Notes: generated by a model from the letters alone, not told the origin. A stretch of 64,000 nucleotides of DNA from Alteromonas lipotrueiana (GCF_019249245.1 NZ_JAESDK010000013.1:54954-118953), one strand, 5' to 3'; counted from the stretch's first letter, positions 8,489 through 19,142 are shown. Program-made: numbers and translations.

Positions 8489-8516
8489 TTGCCAAACTTA
8501 CGGTTTACCTTATTTT
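8489..8516 (+). promoter_or_regulatory. Possible sigma-70 promoter for the gsp operon
   Basis: TTGCCA (8489-8494) and TATTTT (8511-8516) are separated by 16 bases and lie about 30 bases before the gspC start. The match is moderate, and this is the best pair seen in the hslR-gspC gap. Confidence 0.35.
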
Positions 8517-8546
8517 AACTATTACAAGCAGTGCACCGTTAATAGC

Positions 8547-9503
8547 ATGACATTTGATAAAATAAATTACCATTCTCTGACTGCGACACTAAGTCAGCAC
8601 CAAAAGACGCTGCGCAACATCGTGGTTGTGCTATTAAGTATCTACTTACTGGCATTTTTAGCCCGTGTTATTTGGCAACTTGTGCCCACACCGGCCAGCT
8701 CAGTGGCTCCTTCAACAATAAACACGTCGGTAATTGCTGACGCTAATGCCAAAGGTGGGGTCGATGTTTCGCGAATACAACAGTTAAATCTGTTCGGGAA
8801 AAAAAATGAAGCGCCGGCTAAACAGGTAGAACAAAAAGTAACTGATGCCCCGCAAACCAAACTGAATTTAGTATTGACCGGTGTAGTGGCCAGTTCAATA
8901 GTTGAACAAGCTGCGGCTATCATAGAACACAAAGGCAGCCAGATGGTGTATGGGCTGGGAGAAAAAATTGACAGCACCAATGCCATCTTAAAACAGGTAG
9001 AAACCGATCGCGTTATTATTAAAAATGGAGCGCGTCACGAAACCTTAATGCTCGATGGAGTAGACTACGAAAAAGGTCAGAAAAATTCCAGAACTGCCAA
9101 TAACAATCGTGGTCGAACATTAGCGAATTCTGGAGCCCAGCGTCAAATTGCGACGAATAACAACGCAACTCAGCTAAACCGGGAGGCCGCCGAAGCAACC
9201 AGTGCTCTGCGCGAACAGCCCTCAGACTTTACCGACTTTATCTCAATTGCTCCTGAAACGGCTGATGGGCAGTTGGTAGGTTACAAAGTAAAGCCCGGAA
9301 AAAATCCGGCGTTATTTGAATCAGCCGGGCTTGAAGCCGGCGACATTATTGTACAGATTAATGGGTTAAGCCTGACTGACACACAACAGTCTATGGAAGC
9401 CATGAATGCATTGCGTTCGGCGCAAAATATCGAGTTGACATTGACCCGTGACGGAGAATATCAAACCGTTTATCTTGATATCCCTGCCACTGGCGAAGAA
9501 TAA
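8547..9503 (+). CDS. gspC: Type II secretion protein GspC (inner-membrane linker)
   Basis: A 318-residue GspC, the inner-membrane protein that connects the T2SS platform to the secretin. One transmembrane helix lies at about 23-45 (VVVLLSIYLLAFLARVIW). The homology region follows at about 75-165 (VSRIQQLNLFGK, then LTGVVASS). A Ser/Asn/Gln-rich linker leads to a C-terminal PDZ domain at about 225-315 (GYKVKPGKNPALFESAGLE). It is the first gene of the operon, with an ATG start. GspC contacts the N0 domain of GspD and helps select substrates. There are 19 bases to gspD. Confidence 0.95.
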   Translation: MTFDKINYHSLTATLSQHQKTLRNIVVVLLSIYLLAFLARVIWQLVPTPASSVAPSTINTSVIADANAKGGVDVSRIQQLNLFGKKNEAPAKQVEQKVTDAPQTKLNLVLTGVVASSIVEQAAAIIEHKGSQMVYGLGEKIDSTNAILKQVETDRVIIKNGARHETLMLDGVDYEKGQKNSRTANNNRGRTLANSGAQRQIATNNNATQLNREAAEATSALREQPSDFTDFISIAPETADGQLVGYKVKPGKNPALFESAGLEAGDIIVQINGLSLTDTQQSMEAMNALRSAQNIELTLTRDGEYQTVYLDIPATGEE

Positions 9504-9522
9504 GAATAGGAATACATACATC

Positions 9523-11565
9523 ATGAGGCGAGCTAGTCGTACATTGCTGTCAAAATTTACCGTCGCTGTTTGCGCGGCATTGCTCAGCTTAAGTGTTTCT
9601 GTGACCGCGGCAGAATACATGCCTAATTTTAAAGATACGGATATTAATGAGTTCATTAATATTGTAGGCAAAAATTTAGAGCGCACCATTATCGTGGACC
9701 CCAACGTGCGGGGGAAAATCAGTGTTCGCAGCTATGACATGCTGGACGAAGAGCAGTATTACCAGTTTTTTTTGAATGTGTTGCAGGTGTACGACTTTGC
9801 CGTGGTTGAAATGCCAAACGGCATATTAAAGGTGGTGCGCTCTAAAGATGCTAAAACATCTAACATACCGGTAATGGAAGGCGCTCTGCTTGATGGTGAT
9901 GAAATGATCACCCGGGTAGTGCCTGTGTACAACGTACCAGTACGCGAACTGGCGCCTATTTTACGCCAGCTTAATAACCAGGCCGGCGGGGGCAATGTGG
10001 TAAGTCACGATGCTTCCAATGTGATGATGCTGACCGGCCGGGCAGCCGTAGTCAATCGGCTGGTAGAGATTATTGAACGTGTGGACCAGGCGGGCGACGA
10101 AGAAGTAGAGATTGTAAAGCTGCGCTACGCTTCGGCTTCAGAAATGGTACGTATTGTTGATAGCATTAATAAGTCGCAGGGCAAAGCCACCGCAGGGGCA
10201 AAGTCGGCGCCACGGGCAGTAGCTGACGATCGTACCAACTCGGTTATTGTGAGTGGCGACGAAAAGGGCCGCAACCGAATTGTTAACCTTATTCAGCGTA
10301 TGGATCAGGAGCTTGAAACCAACGGCAATACTCGCGTGGTGTTTCTTAACTACGCAAAAGCCGAAGATTTGGTGAAGGTATTGCAAGGCGTTTCTGCCAG
10401 CATTCAGGCTGAAGAAGGTGGAAGCGGACAAAATCGACGGGCTGCTTCAGCAAGCCGTGATATTTCAATTGAATCTCATGAGTCTTCTAACGCCGTAGTA
10501 ATTACTGCTGAGCCCGATATGCTGCAATCTCTTGAAGAGGTCATTCGCCAGCTTGATGTGCGCCGGGCCCAGGTTCAGGTTGAAGCCATTATTGTCGAAG
10601 TGTTTGAAGGTGATGGCACCACTTTAGGGGTTCAGTGGGTCTCGGAACAAGGCGGCGGTACGCAATTTAATAATGGTATTGTGCCGGTTGGCGCGCTGGG
10701 TGTAGCACTAAGACAAGCCGAAGACGAAACCGACACCGAAGCTTTTATTACCGACGACGGCAGTGTTGTTCAGGTTACCACCCGCGATGAAGGCAATTTA
10801 ACCCCGCTGGCCAGTTTGCTGTCAGGGGCCAATGGTCTGATTGCCGGCATTATAGATAATGGCTGGGGCGCGGTTGTACAGGCAGTCAGTACCGACACAA
10901 ACTCTAATGTTCTGGCCACACCGCATCTGACCACCATGGACAACGAAGAAGCCTTTTTTATCGTGGGCCAGGAAGTGCCAATTATTACCGGCACCACCAC
11001 CGGCGATAGCAACTCTAATCCGTTTCAGACGGTAGAGCGTCAGGAAGTGGGCATTAAGCTAAAAGTTACCCCCCAAATAAACGAAGGTGATGCCGTACAG
11101 CTAACCATAGAACAGGAAGTTTCAAGCGTAAGCGGCGCCACTGCTGTCGATATATCAATTAACAAACGACAAATCAAAACTACTGTCATTGTTGATGATG
11201 GCGGCACCATTGTGCTGGGTGGCCTGATTGACGAAGATGTACAGGAAAGTGTCTCAAAAGTGCCCTTGTTAGGGGATATCCCCATCATCGGCCACTTGTT
11301 TAAATCAACGTCTATCAGTAAACGCAAACGTAACCTGATGGTGTTTTTGCGCCCCAAAATTGTACGCGACGGGGTAACAATGAACGAAATCAGTCATCGC
11401 AAATACAACTATATCCGAGCTCAGCAAATTCGCCACCAGCAAGAAGGCGGCTCGTTTTTAACCGACGACGAACAGCCCTCAATGCCTGGGTGGGATGACT
11501 CGCTAGCCCTGCCCCCTTCCTTTGAAGAATATATTCTGGAGCAACAGAAAAAGGAAGATAACTAA
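9523..11565 (+). CDS. gspD: Type II secretion secretin GspD
   Basis: A 680-residue outer-membrane secretin. The ATG at 9523 is preferred: [16 protein letters not shown] starts a classical signal peptide ending SVTAA before [10 protein letters not shown]; an upstream in-frame start at 9448 would sit inside gspC. The N0 domain ([15 protein letters not shown]) is followed by N1-N3 repeats, then the C-terminal secretin domain with [14 protein letters not shown]. The tail of about 60 residues past the barrel is rich in Q, E and P and may serve pilotin or assembly contacts. There is no lipobox. No pilotin gene (gspS) is seen nearby. Confidence 0.96.
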   Translation: MRRASRTLLSKFTVAVCAALLSLSVSVTAAEYMPNFKDTDINEFINIVGKNLERTIIVDPNVRGKISVRSYDMLDEEQYYQFFLNVLQVYDFAVVEMPNGILKVVRSKDAKTSNIPVMEGALLDGDEMITRVVPVYNVPVRELAPILRQLNNQAGGGNVVSHDASNVMMLTGRAAVVNRLVEIIERVDQAGDEEVEIVKLRYASASEMVRIVDSINKSQGKATAGAKSAPRAVADDRTNSVIVSGDEKGRNRIVNLIQRMDQELETNGNTRVVFLNYAKAEDLVKVLQGVSASIQAEEGGSGQNRRAASASRDISIESHESSNAVVITAEPDMLQSLEEVIRQLDVRRAQVQVEAIIVEVFEGDGTTLGVQWVSEQGGGTQFNNGIVPVGALGVALRQAEDETDTEAFITDDGSVVQVTTRDEGNLTPLASLLSGANGLIAGIIDNGWGAVVQAVSTDTNSNVLATPHLTTMDNEEAFFIVGQEVPIITGTTTGDSNSNPFQTVERQEVGIKLKVTPQINEGDAVQLTIEQEVSSVSGATAVDISINKRQIKTTVIVDDGGTIVLGGLIDEDVQESVSKVPLLGDIPIIGHLFKSTSISKRKRNLMVFLRPKIVRDGVTMNEISHRKYNYIRAQQIRHQQEGGSFLTDDEQPSMPGWDDSLALPPSFEEYILEQQKKEDN

Positions 11566-11567
11566 GC

Positions 11568-13133
11568 ATGGCTGGTAATGACGAGCAGTTACAACATGCT
11601 GCCCTGCGAGCGCAGGAAGAGGCGTTAGAATCTGCAGCCTTAAATGATGAGTTGGCCCCAAAGGATCCGCGCCAGCTCAGCTTTAGTTTTGCCAAGCGTA
11701 ATAGGGTACTATTAGAAACCAATTGCGAGCCGGCAGTACTGTACTACACCGCAGAAACCCCGTTTAGTGTGTTTGCCGAGGTCAGACGGTTTTATGGTGA
11801 AGGGTTTACCCTGACCGAAATTCCGGTGGATGAATTTGAAGGCCTGCTGACCAAAGCATTTCAACGGGATTCGTCGGCGGCTAAGCAATTAATGGAAGAT
11901 TTAGGCAACGAAAGTGATTTATTTGCCCTTGCCGAAGAATTGCCTGACACCGAAGACTTACTTGATAGCGAAGACGATGCGCCTATCATCAAACTTATCA
12001 ATGCTATGTTGGGCGAAGCCATTAAAGAAGGGGCGTCAGACATACACATCGAAACCTTTGAAAGTCAGCTGGTCGTAAGATTTCGGGTTGATGGCGTATT
12101 GCGCGAAATATTAAGACCTAATCGTAAGTTGTCTTCTATGCTGGTATCGCGCATAAAAGTAATGGCGAAGCTGGATATCGCTGAAAAGCGGGTGCCTCAG
12201 GATGGTCGTATTACTTTACGTATTGCAGGTCGCGCGGTTGATGTTCGGGTTTCTACCATGCCATCAAGTCATGGTGAGCGAGTAGTTTTACGCTTGCTTG
12301 ATAAAAACAACGTCCGTCTGAATTTAGAAGATTTGGGCATGACAAAAGCTAACCGCGACCACTTTGCCACCCTTATTCGCAAACCCCACGGTATTATCCT
12401 GGTTACCGGTCCAACCGGGTCGGGTAAAAGTACCACCTTGTATGCAGGTTTAAGCGAAATTAACAGCAAAGACCGGAATATTCTTACGGTTGAAGACCCC
12501 ATCGAATTTGATTTACAGGGCATTGGCCAGACTCAGGTCAATCCGCGGGTAGAGATGACTTTTGCCCGGGGGCTACGCGCTATTTTGCGACAAGATCCTG
12601 ATGTGGTGATGGTCGGTGAGATTCGGGATATCGAAACAGCGCAAATTGGCGTACAAGCCAGTTTAACAGGCCATTTGGTATTATCGACACTGCACACCAA
12701 TACTGCGGCCGGCGCAATCACACGACTTGAAGATATGGGGATTGAGTCGTTTTTATTATCCTCTAGCTTACTGGCGGTATTGTCACAGCGTCTGGTTCGT
12801 ACCCTGTGTGGCGACTGTAAAACGGCGCATCAGCCCAGCGAGCAGGAAGCTCTGATTTTAGGGGTGGCCGAGCTGTCGTCGGTCCCTGCTATCTATGCTC
12901 CTCGGGGCTGCGCGGCCTGCAATCAAACTGGTTATCGGGGCCGTACCGGCATTCACGAATTACTGATTATCGACGAAAAAATTCGTGAAATGATGCATGA
13001 AGCAAAAGGTGAGCAAGCCATTGAGCGCTACGTACGTAAATTTACTCCCAGTATTCGTGAAGATGGCTGTCGTAAAGTACTATCTGGCGTAACGTCGCTT
13101 GAAGAAGTACTTAGGGTTACCCGGGAAGATTAA
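11568..13133 (+). CDS. gspE: Type II secretion ATPase GspE
   Basis: A 521-residue AAA+-like secretion ATPase that drives pseudopilus assembly from the cytoplasm. The Walker A motif GPTGSGKST begins at residue 281; the Asp box and Walker B region reads [12 protein letters not shown]. The zinc-binding tetracysteine element typical of GspE/PilB is at C414, C417, C448 and C451. The N-terminal N1E domain that docks on GspL occupies roughly the first 130 residues. It starts two bases after gspD ends, so translation is probably coupled. Confidence 0.96.
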   Translation: MAGNDEQLQHAALRAQEEALESAALNDELAPKDPRQLSFSFAKRNRVLLETNCEPAVLYYTAETPFSVFAEVRRFYGEGFTLTEIPVDEFEGLLTKAFQRDSSAAKQLMEDLGNESDLFALAEELPDTEDLLDSEDDAPIIKLINAMLGEAIKEGASDIHIETFESQLVVRFRVDGVLREILRPNRKLSSMLVSRIKVMAKLDIAEKRVPQDGRITLRIAGRAVDVRVSTMPSSHGERVVLRLLDKNNVRLNLEDLGMTKANRDHFATLIRKPHGIILVTGPTGSGKSTTLYAGLSEINSKDRNILTVEDPIEFDLQGIGQTQVNPRVEMTFARGLRAILRQDPDVVMVGEIRDIETAQIGVQASLTGHLVLSTLHTNTAAGAITRLEDMGIESFLLSSSLLAVLSQRLVRTLCGDCKTAHQPSEQEALILGVAELSSVPAIYAPRGCAACNQTGYRGRTGIHELLIIDEKIREMMHEAKGEQAIERYVRKFTPSIREDGCRKVLSGVTSLEEVLRVTRED

Positions 13134-13135
13134 TC

Positions 13136-14356
13136 ATGGCAGCATTTTCTTATAAGGCCGTGAATGCCCGGGGCCGAAATACCAGTGGCGTACTTGAAGG
13201 CGACAACGCCAGACAAGTGCGTCAGCAGCTACGTGAAAAAGGCCTGATTCCGGTAGAGGTAGAACAGGTTGCTGAAAAGCATCGTCAAAAGCAAACCCGG
13301 TTTACGTTATTCAGACCACGTATTTCAGCCTCTGAACTGGCGCTGTTAACCCGCCAAATGGCTACGCTGGTCGAGTCAGCTTTGCCCATTGAAGAAGCCT
13401 TGCTTGCCGTGGCCGAACAAAGCAGCAAACCCAGTCAGCGCAATATGATGATGGCGGTACGTAGCAAAGTGGTCGAAGGCCATGGCCTGGCCGATGCCAT
13501 GGGCGAGTTTCCCAGTATTTTTGATGAATTGTATCGCGCTATGGTGGCCGCAGGTGAAAAATCAGGACACCTTGATACAGTGCTAAACCGTTTGGCTGAC
13601 TACACCGAACGGCGCCAGCAAACTCGCAGTCAAATTACACAGGCCCTGATTTATCCGTCATTGATGATGTTTTTCGCCATTGGCATCGTATTGCTACTAT
13701 TAACCGTAGTGGTACCCAAAATAGTCGACCAGTTTGATCATATGGGTCAGGATTTGCCCGGCATTACACAGCTGCTTATCAGTATCAGTGAATGGTTACA
13801 AAATTACGGGCTTTATTTGCTGGTTGTGCTGGTAGTGTTGGCGGTGGTTTTATCACGTCTGTTGCAACAGCCCGCGTTAAAGCTTAAGTACCACAAGTGG
13901 CTGTTAAAAGTACCGCTCATTGGTAAAGTGACACGTGGCCTGAATACCTCGCGGTTTGCCAGAACACTCAGTATTTTATCTTCAAGTGCGGTGCCCTTGT
14001 TAGAAGCTATGCGTATTTCCGCCGATGTACTTGAAAATAAATACATGAAGCAACAAATTATGGCGGCTGCGCTTAATGTTAAAGAAGGCAGCAGCCTGCG
14101 TGCGGCATTAGATAACACGGGTATGTTTCCGCCAATGATGATGCATATGATTGCGTCGGGCGAAAAGTCAGGCGAGTTACAAAATATGCTAGGCCGGGCT
14201 GCTGATAATCAGGACCGTGAATTTGAATCTTTGGTGAGTATTTCACTCAAAGTATTTGAACCGATGTTGATTGTTACCATGGCTGCCGTGGTACTGTTTA
14301 TTGTTATCGCAATTTTACAACCTATTCTGGAACTTAATAAAACGGTGAACTTATAA
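13136..14356 (+). CDS. gspF: Type II secretion inner-membrane platform protein GspF
   Basis: A 406-residue polytopic platform protein that couples the GspE ATPase to the pseudopilus. The N terminus (FSYKAVNARGRNTSGVLEGD) and the two GspF domains (ELALLTRQMATLVESALPI; and the second copy around TSRFARTLSILSSSAVPLL) are typical. Transmembrane helices are visible at about 170-195, 220-245 and 375-400. The gene starts two bases after gspE, and its TAA shares a base with the gspG ATG. Confidence 0.95.
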   Translation: MAAFSYKAVNARGRNTSGVLEGDNARQVRQQLREKGLIPVEVEQVAEKHRQKQTRFTLFRPRISASELALLTRQMATLVESALPIEEALLAVAEQSSKPSQRNMMMAVRSKVVEGHGLADAMGEFPSIFDELYRAMVAAGEKSGHLDTVLNRLADYTERRQQTRSQITQALIYPSLMMFFAIGIVLLLLTVVVPKIVDQFDHMGQDLPGITQLLISISEWLQNYGLYLLVVLVVLAVVLSRLLQQPALKLKYHKWLLKVPLIGKVTRGLNTSRFARTLSILSSSAVPLLEAMRISADVLENKYMKQQIMAAALNVKEGSSLRAALDNTGMFPPMMMHMIASGEKSGELQNMLGRAADNQDREFESLVSISLKVFEPMLIVTMAAVVLFIVIAILQPILELNKTVNL

Positions 14357-14790
14357 TGAGAACTTCTGTCCGTCCTGCTGGTTTTACCCTCATTGAGGTC
14401 ATGGTGGTATTACTGATTATTGGTATTATGGCCTCTATTGTAGCGCCAAATATTATGGGCAATCAGGAAGACGCCAAGCTGCAAAAAGCGGCTGTAGATA
14501 TACAGCAACTCGAAAGTGCAGTAGAGATGTATAAGCTGAAAAACAGTCAGTTTCCTACCACTGAACAAGGCCTTGATGCTTTGGTAAACGAGCCGACTAT
14601 TGAGCCATTGCCACGCAACTATCCGCAGGGAGGCTTTATTAAACGTCTGCCAGAAGACCCCTGGAACAATCCCTACGTAATTATTAGCCCGGGAGAAATG
14701 GGACAGGTGGATATTTTTTCTAATGGCCCTGACCAGCAGCCCGGTACCGATGATGACATTGGCAACTGGAACCTGAACGAATACCAGTAA
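14356..14790 (+). CDS. gspG: Type II secretion major pseudopilin GspG
   Basis: A 144-residue major pseudopilin. The prepilin leader ends at G9, followed by FTLIEVMVVLLIIG with the conserved Glu at +5. The C-terminal part carries DPWNNPYVIISPGEMG and the acidic DGGxDGD-like calcium loop region (SNGPDQQPGTDDDIGNW). It polymerises into the pseudopilus after cleavage by a prepilin peptidase. No gspO/pilD gene occurs in this window, so processing must depend on an enzyme encoded elsewhere. Confidence 0.97.
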   Translation: MRTSVRPAGFTLIEVMVVLLIIGIMASIVAPNIMGNQEDAKLQKAAVDIQQLESAVEMYKLKNSQFPTTEQGLDALVNEPTIEPLPRNYPQGGFIKRLPEDPWNNPYVIISPGEMGQVDIFSNGPDQQPGTDDDIGNWNLNEYQ

Positions 14791-14814
14791 TTTGATAGGC
14801 AATAGGTGGTCTGA

Positions 14815-15444
14815 ATGAAGTCGCACAGGTCGGTATTTACAGCCCGCGGCTTCACTTTGCTAGAGATTATGCTGGTACTCTTGCTCATGGGCCTGGCCAC
14901 CAGCGTGGTTATTTTTAACGGATTTAGCAGTAACCAAGCCGAGCAGCTTGAACAACATGCTCGCCGCTTTCAGGTTCTCACCGATATGGCGTCAGACTAT
15001 GCGGTGATGAATCAACAGCAGCTGGGGATACGCATAGCCCCTGACATCAATGGCTATTTTTTTATGGTGTTAAACGATGAAAATCGGTGGCAGCAAATTG
15101 ATGATATAGAGATTTACGCTGCACGCGAATTACCTGAGCCTTTTTCTTTAACGCTGAATTTAGATGACCTGCCCTGGGATCAGGAGCAGCAACTGTTCGA
15201 CCGGGAAATATTTGATGAGCAGTTTTCTTTAGATGACAGCGACATCAATGTAGGTAGTGCAGAAGATAAACCCTTGCCCCCACCCCAAATACTCATTATG
15301 TCCAGCGGTGAGATTACCCCTTTTATTCTTACCTTTGCCTACGAACCCGACTACACAAACGAAGATCCGACGTATTTTCAGCTGCAACTACAGGACTTTG
15401 CGCCGGTTGAGCTTACCGGCCCCCTGCGAGACGTTGAGCTATGA
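14815..15444 (+). CDS. gspH: Type II secretion minor pseudopilin GspH
   Basis: A 209-residue minor pseudopilin. The leader ends at G12 before FTLLEIMLVLLLMG (cleavage site and hydrophobic helix). It is longer than typical GspH (about 160-190) because of an acidic middle segment (residues about 118-165) rich in Asp and Glu. The stop codon overlaps the gspI ATG by four bases (ATGA). Together with GspI, J and K it forms the pseudopilus tip. Confidence 0.93.
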   Translation: MKSHRSVFTARGFTLLEIMLVLLLMGLATSVVIFNGFSSNQAEQLEQHARRFQVLTDMASDYAVMNQQQLGIRIAPDINGYFFMVLNDENRWQQIDDIEIYAARELPEPFSLTLNLDDLPWDQEQQLFDREIFDEQFSLDDSDINVGSAEDKPLPPPQILIMSSGEITPFILTFAYEPDYTNEDPTYFQLQLQDFAPVELTGPLRDVEL

Positions 15445-15821
15445 GCACTTTACGGTTACAGACCGGCATGACTTTGCTGGAAGTTATGGTCGCTTTATTT
15501 ATCTTTGCGATGGCCGGGACTGCGGTTATGAAAGCGGCCACTGAGCACTTATCCAGCGTGGGCGATATTGAAGAAGTTACCTTTGCGACCTGGGTGGCCT
15601 CAAACCGGTTAAACCAGATAAAACTAACCTCAAAGTGGCCGCCTGAAAACAATGAGAAAGGCACTATCGAAATGGCTGACAGAACCTGGTATTGGCAGCA
15701 AAATGTCAAAAAAACCAATGATAAAGGTTTGCGCCAGATTGAAGTAAAAGTAGGTCTGGATGAGTCGTACCAGTCAAGTGTGACCTCAGTGGTGAGTTAT
15801 GTGTCGCAGCCTGAGGTATAA
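15441..15821 (+). CDS. gspI: Type II secretion minor pseudopilin GspI
   Basis: A 126-residue minor pseudopilin. The leader ends at G9 before MTLLEVMVALFIFAMAG, with Met at +1 and Glu at +5, the GspI pattern. The family motif WVASNRLNQIKL follows the helix. It starts inside the gspH stop and ends three bases before gspJ. It nucleates the tip complex by binding GspJ and GspK. Confidence 0.95.
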   Translation: MSTLRLQTGMTLLEVMVALFIFAMAGTAVMKAATEHLSSVGDIEEVTFATWVASNRLNQIKLTSKWPPENNEKGTIEMADRTWYWQQNVKKTNDKGLRQIEVKVGLDESYQSSVTSVVSYVSQPEV

Positions 15822-15824
15822 CTG

Positions 15825-16466
15825 ATGCCAACACGTTTTAGCCGCGCAGCCGGTTTTACCCTACTTGAAATTCTGGTCGCGATGGCAATTTTTGCCATGA
15901 TAGGCCTGGCCTCTACGGGGGTGTTAAATTCGGTCATCAATAGCAATCAAATTTCTGAAGAGCGCTTCGAAAAACTACAGGCATTGCAGCGCGCAATGCT
16001 CGTCATTGAACGCGATGTATTGCAGGCCATAGAGCGACCTGTACGAATAAATGGCGAGCAAACCGATATCGTTATGCGCGGGGGCGAACTGGATGACAGC
16101 GATGCCGATGGACTGGCCTTTGTTCGCGGTGGCTGGCAAAACCCGCAAATGATGCTGGCGCGCAGCACTCAGCAAACCGTTGCTTACCGATTGGTTGACA
16201 ATAAACTAGAACGGCTTTACTCAAACTATGTCGACAACGTTATTGGCTATGAACCTAAAACGCGGGTATTGCTTACCGGTGTAACCGATTTTCGGGTTGA
16301 GTTTGTAGCCCAGACTGACAATAACGAGCCAAGCGCCAGCAGCTCCATCACCTGGAATGACACCTATACCGGCTCAGCCTTACCAAAAGCTGTCGCATTA
16401 ACCCTTCAAACCCAGGATTTTGGCACTATTCGGCGCGAATTTACGCTATGGAGCGATGGGTTGTGA
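15825..16466 (+). CDS. gspJ: Type II secretion minor pseudopilin GspJ
   Basis: A 213-residue minor pseudopilin. The leader ends at G10 before FTLLEILVAMAIFAMIG. Downstream sequence (LQALQRAMLVIERDVLQ; VAYRLVDNKLERLY; LLTGVTDFRVEF) matches the GspJ beta domain. The 3' end overlaps gspK by 4 or 19 bases, depending on which gspK start is used. Confidence 0.95.
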   Translation: MPTRFSRAAGFTLLEILVAMAIFAMIGLASTGVLNSVINSNQISEERFEKLQALQRAMLVIERDVLQAIERPVRINGEQTDIVMRGGELDDSDADGLAFVRGGWQNPQMMLARSTQQTVAYRLVDNKLERLYSNYVDNVIGYEPKTRVLLTGVTDFRVEFVAQTDNNEPSASSSITWNDTYTGSALPKAVALTLQTQDFGTIRREFTLWSDGL

Positions 16467-17467
16467 GCCGGCTATCTTCACAGCGCGGGGTGGCTTTGCT
16501 TATTGTGCTGCTTATTGTGGCTCTGGTCACCGTATTGGCTACCGAGATGGGCGCACGATTACAACTGAATATTCAGCGCACCGTTAATCTTAAAGACAAT
16601 AATCAGGCCTACTGGTACGCCATGGGCGCCGAGTCTTTAGCACGTCGCTCGCTGTATACTTTAATGCAAGACACCGGCGATAAAATTGCACTAAATCAGC
16701 CCTGGGCCCAGGCGTTTTCTTATCCGGTGGAAAACGGGGTTATTCAGGCACGGCTTGAAGACATGCAAAGCTGCTTTAATCTTAATGCGCTGCAACCTGA
16801 CACGGCTAACGCCCGTTCTGCAGGTTCAGGCTCTTCTGGCATAAATGTCAGTGCTTCTATGACCGCGTTTCATCAATTATTATTAGCCGCCGAGCTTGAG
16901 CTTTCCAGTTATGATGCCGATACCTTGCGAGACAGTCTTGCCGACTGGCTCGATGACGACAGCCAGATGCGCTCTTATGGCGCCGAAGACAGTACTTATG
17001 AGTCTAAATCGCCCGCTTACCTGGCCGCCAACCGCCTGATGAGCTCTCAGTCAGAACTTCGTTTAATAAACGGAGTCAGTCCTAAATGGCTAAATGCGCT
17101 ATTACCTTTGGTGTGCGTCATTCCCCAAAGCAATACGTTATCGGTCAATGTGAATACACTAACCCCTGAACGGGCCGCCGTTTTGGCTGGCATAACAGGT
17201 CTAAGTCTGCCAGCGGCGCAAAATTTAATTGATGCTCGGCCGCCTGATGGCTGGGATAATAGCAGTGACTTTTTGGCCGAACCGGCCATTTCAGCAATTG
17301 AATTGTCTGACGAGCAAAAGAGCTGGTTCAGTGTCACCACAGAATATTTTATATTACACAGCAAGACTCGCTACAATAATGCTCGCTTTACTATGACTTC
17401 GGTTTTAAAAGTAGCATCAGACAGTCCGGTCACCGTGGTCCGGCGTGAGTTCGCAGGAGTGAATTAA
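16448..17467 (+). CDS. gspK: Type II secretion minor pseudopilin GspK (tip protein)
   Basis: A 339-residue GspK. Its prepilin-like N terminus QRG/VALLIVLLIVALVTVL has no Glu at +5, which is normal for GspK, the outermost tip subunit. The large globular alpha domain includes the helix-hairpin-helix-like region around PERAAVLAGITGLSLPAAQ. Two starts are possible: the ATG at 16448, or a GTG at 16463 that overlaps the gspJ stop (GTGA) and gives 334 residues; the latter fits the tight spacing elsewhere in the operon. The stop codon shares a base with the gspL ATG. Confidence 0.94.
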   Translation: MERWVVSRLSSQRGVALLIVLLIVALVTVLATEMGARLQLNIQRTVNLKDNNQAYWYAMGAESLARRSLYTLMQDTGDKIALNQPWAQAFSYPVENGVIQARLEDMQSCFNLNALQPDTANARSAGSGSSGINVSASMTAFHQLLLAAELELSSYDADTLRDSLADWLDDDSQMRSYGAEDSTYESKSPAYLAANRLMSSQSELRLINGVSPKWLNALLPLVCVIPQSNTLSVNVNTLTPERAAVLAGITGLSLPAAQNLIDARPPDGWDNSSDFLAEPAISAIELSDEQKSWFSVTTEYFILHSKTRYNNARFTMTSVLKVASDSPVTVVRREFAGVN

Positions 17468-18666
17468 TGGAACAATTACTGGTACGTCTTGGTACGCGCC
17501 CGGAGCAACCGGTCCAATGGCTAATATACGCGCCTGAGGATGACACCGTCATTGCTTCTGGCGAACTGCCTGATGCCGAAGCTCTGTCTAGTTTGACTAC
17601 CCGGGCGGGACAGCGTCCGGTAATTGCGCTTGCCCCGGCCAGCGAAATTTTACTTACCTGGGTGCAGTTACCCCCGCGGGCGGGACGTAAGGTGCTAAAT
17701 GCTATTCCTTTTATGCTTGAAGATGAGCTGGCTTCAGACATTAGTCAGCAATTTTTTGCGCTAGGTCCCAAAATGGGTGACCGCCAAGCGGTAGCAGTCG
17801 TGGCTCGTGAACAGCTTATTGAGTGGCAGCAGTGGCTTGAGACTGCCGGGTTATACTGCGATACCATTATGCCTGACGTGCTGGCGGTTCCGCCTTGTGA
17901 AAATGGCTGGTCAATGCTGAGTATTGGTAACGATATCTTGCTTCGCGAAGAGCAATGGAAAGGCCTGCAAGGCGAAAAAAGCTGGATTTTACCGGCCTTT
18001 TCACATCTTGCTCGCCAGCAGACTGAACCGGTCAGGTTAGTCTGCTACTGCGAACCACCCCCAGAGCCCCTGCCTAATGTTGAGGTGGAACAAGCGCCTT
18101 TGGATCTTCCCATGCAGGTATTAGCAGCCCAGGCAATACGCCATAAAATCAATTTATTGCAAGGTGAATTTAAAGTTAAGCGTCAGCGTAGCGGTATGCT
18201 TCAGCAGTGGCAGGTCGCCGCGGTTCTGGCGGTTTTAGCCCTTGGCGCAACCCTGGCCGAGCGCGGTATAACACTTTATCAGCTCAATCAGCAAAACGCC
18301 GAACTGGCGGTGAAGGTAGACAATACCGTGCAGGCGGGATTTCCTGACCTTGGTGTGTATCGCGATGTACGGCGCAAAATAAACAGCGAAATGGCACGCC
18401 TTCAACAGTCAGGTGGCGATGCTTCTATGCTGGTTATGTTAGAGCAACTGTCTCCTGCCTTTGACACCACTCGGGTGCGCCCTCAAACACTGCGCTTTGA
18501 TGCCAGCCGGGTCGAGCTACGCATGCAGGCTATGGGCGATAATTTCGAGGCCTTAGAACAGTTTCGCCGGCTGGCTCAAAATGCCGGATTTGAGGTGGAT
18601 CAGGGGGCGATTAACAACCGCGATAACAAAGTTATTGGTAACGTGACCATTCGGAGCCAGTCATGA
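17467..18666 (+). CDS. gspL: Type II secretion platform protein GspL
   Basis: A 399-residue GspL. The cytoplasmic actin-like domain (residues about 1-240) binds GspE. One transmembrane helix lies at about 245-262 (QVAAVLAVLALGATLAE), and a short periplasmic ferredoxin-like domain follows. The motif LPPRAGRKVLNAIPFMLEDE is typical of the GspL N domain. The stop codon overlaps the gspM ATG by four bases. Confidence 0.93.
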   Translation: MEQLLVRLGTRPEQPVQWLIYAPEDDTVIASGELPDAEALSSLTTRAGQRPVIALAPASEILLTWVQLPPRAGRKVLNAIPFMLEDELASDISQQFFALGPKMGDRQAVAVVAREQLIEWQQWLETAGLYCDTIMPDVLAVPPCENGWSMLSIGNDILLREEQWKGLQGEKSWILPAFSHLARQQTEPVRLVCYCEPPPEPLPNVEVEQAPLDLPMQVLAAQAIRHKINLLQGEFKVKRQRSGMLQQWQVAAVLAVLALGATLAERGITLYQLNQQNAELAVKVDNTVQAGFPDLGVYRDVRRKINSEMARLQQSGGDASMLVMLEQLSPAFDTTRVRPQTLRFDASRVELRMQAMGDNFEALEQFRRLAQNAGFEVDQGAINNRDNKVIGNVTIRSQS

Positions 18667-19142
18667 ATAGCATTAAACAAAAATATCTTGCTCTGAGCGA
18701 GCGTGAACAAAAACTGCTTTTTATTGCCGGAATAGCCATATTTGTGGCCCTGTTTTATTTTCTGATTTGGGCTCCTTTAGCCAATGGTGTTGACACGGCG
18801 CGTACTCAACTTCAAAGCCAGCAGCAATTACTCGACTGGGTTGAAGACAAAGCGTTACAGGCTCGCCGGTTGCGTCAGACCAGTAGTACAAGCAGTGGCT
18901 TTACAGGCTCACTAACCCAGGCTGTGAACCAGTCTACCAGCCAGTTTGGTATCCCGGTTTCACGTTTACAGCCTCAGGATGATGAATTACAGGTATGGGT
19001 AGACGAGGCGCCCTTTGATTCGGTGCTCGAATGGTTAAAAGCGCTGGAGAACCAGGGTATCGTAATTTTACAGGTAGATATTGCCGAGGCTGGCGCACCC
19101 GGTTTAATAAAAATACGTCGACTACAATTAGGGGTTTCATGA
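18663..19142 (+). CDS. gspM: Type II secretion platform protein GspM
   Basis: A 159-residue GspM. The N-terminal helix preceding the membrane segment reads YLALSEREQKLLFIAG. The single transmembrane span is at about 20-38, and a periplasmic ferredoxin-like domain pairs with GspL. Weakly conserved in general, but placed here by position and topology. The stop overlaps the gspN ATG (ATGA). Confidence 0.92.
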   Translation: MNSIKQKYLALSEREQKLLFIAGIAIFVALFYFLIWAPLANGVDTARTQLQSQQQLLDWVEDKALQARRLRQTSSTSSGFTGSLTQAVNQSTSQFGIPVSRLQPQDDELQVWVDEAPFDSVLEWLKALENQGIVILQVDIAEAGAPGLIKIRRLQLGVS

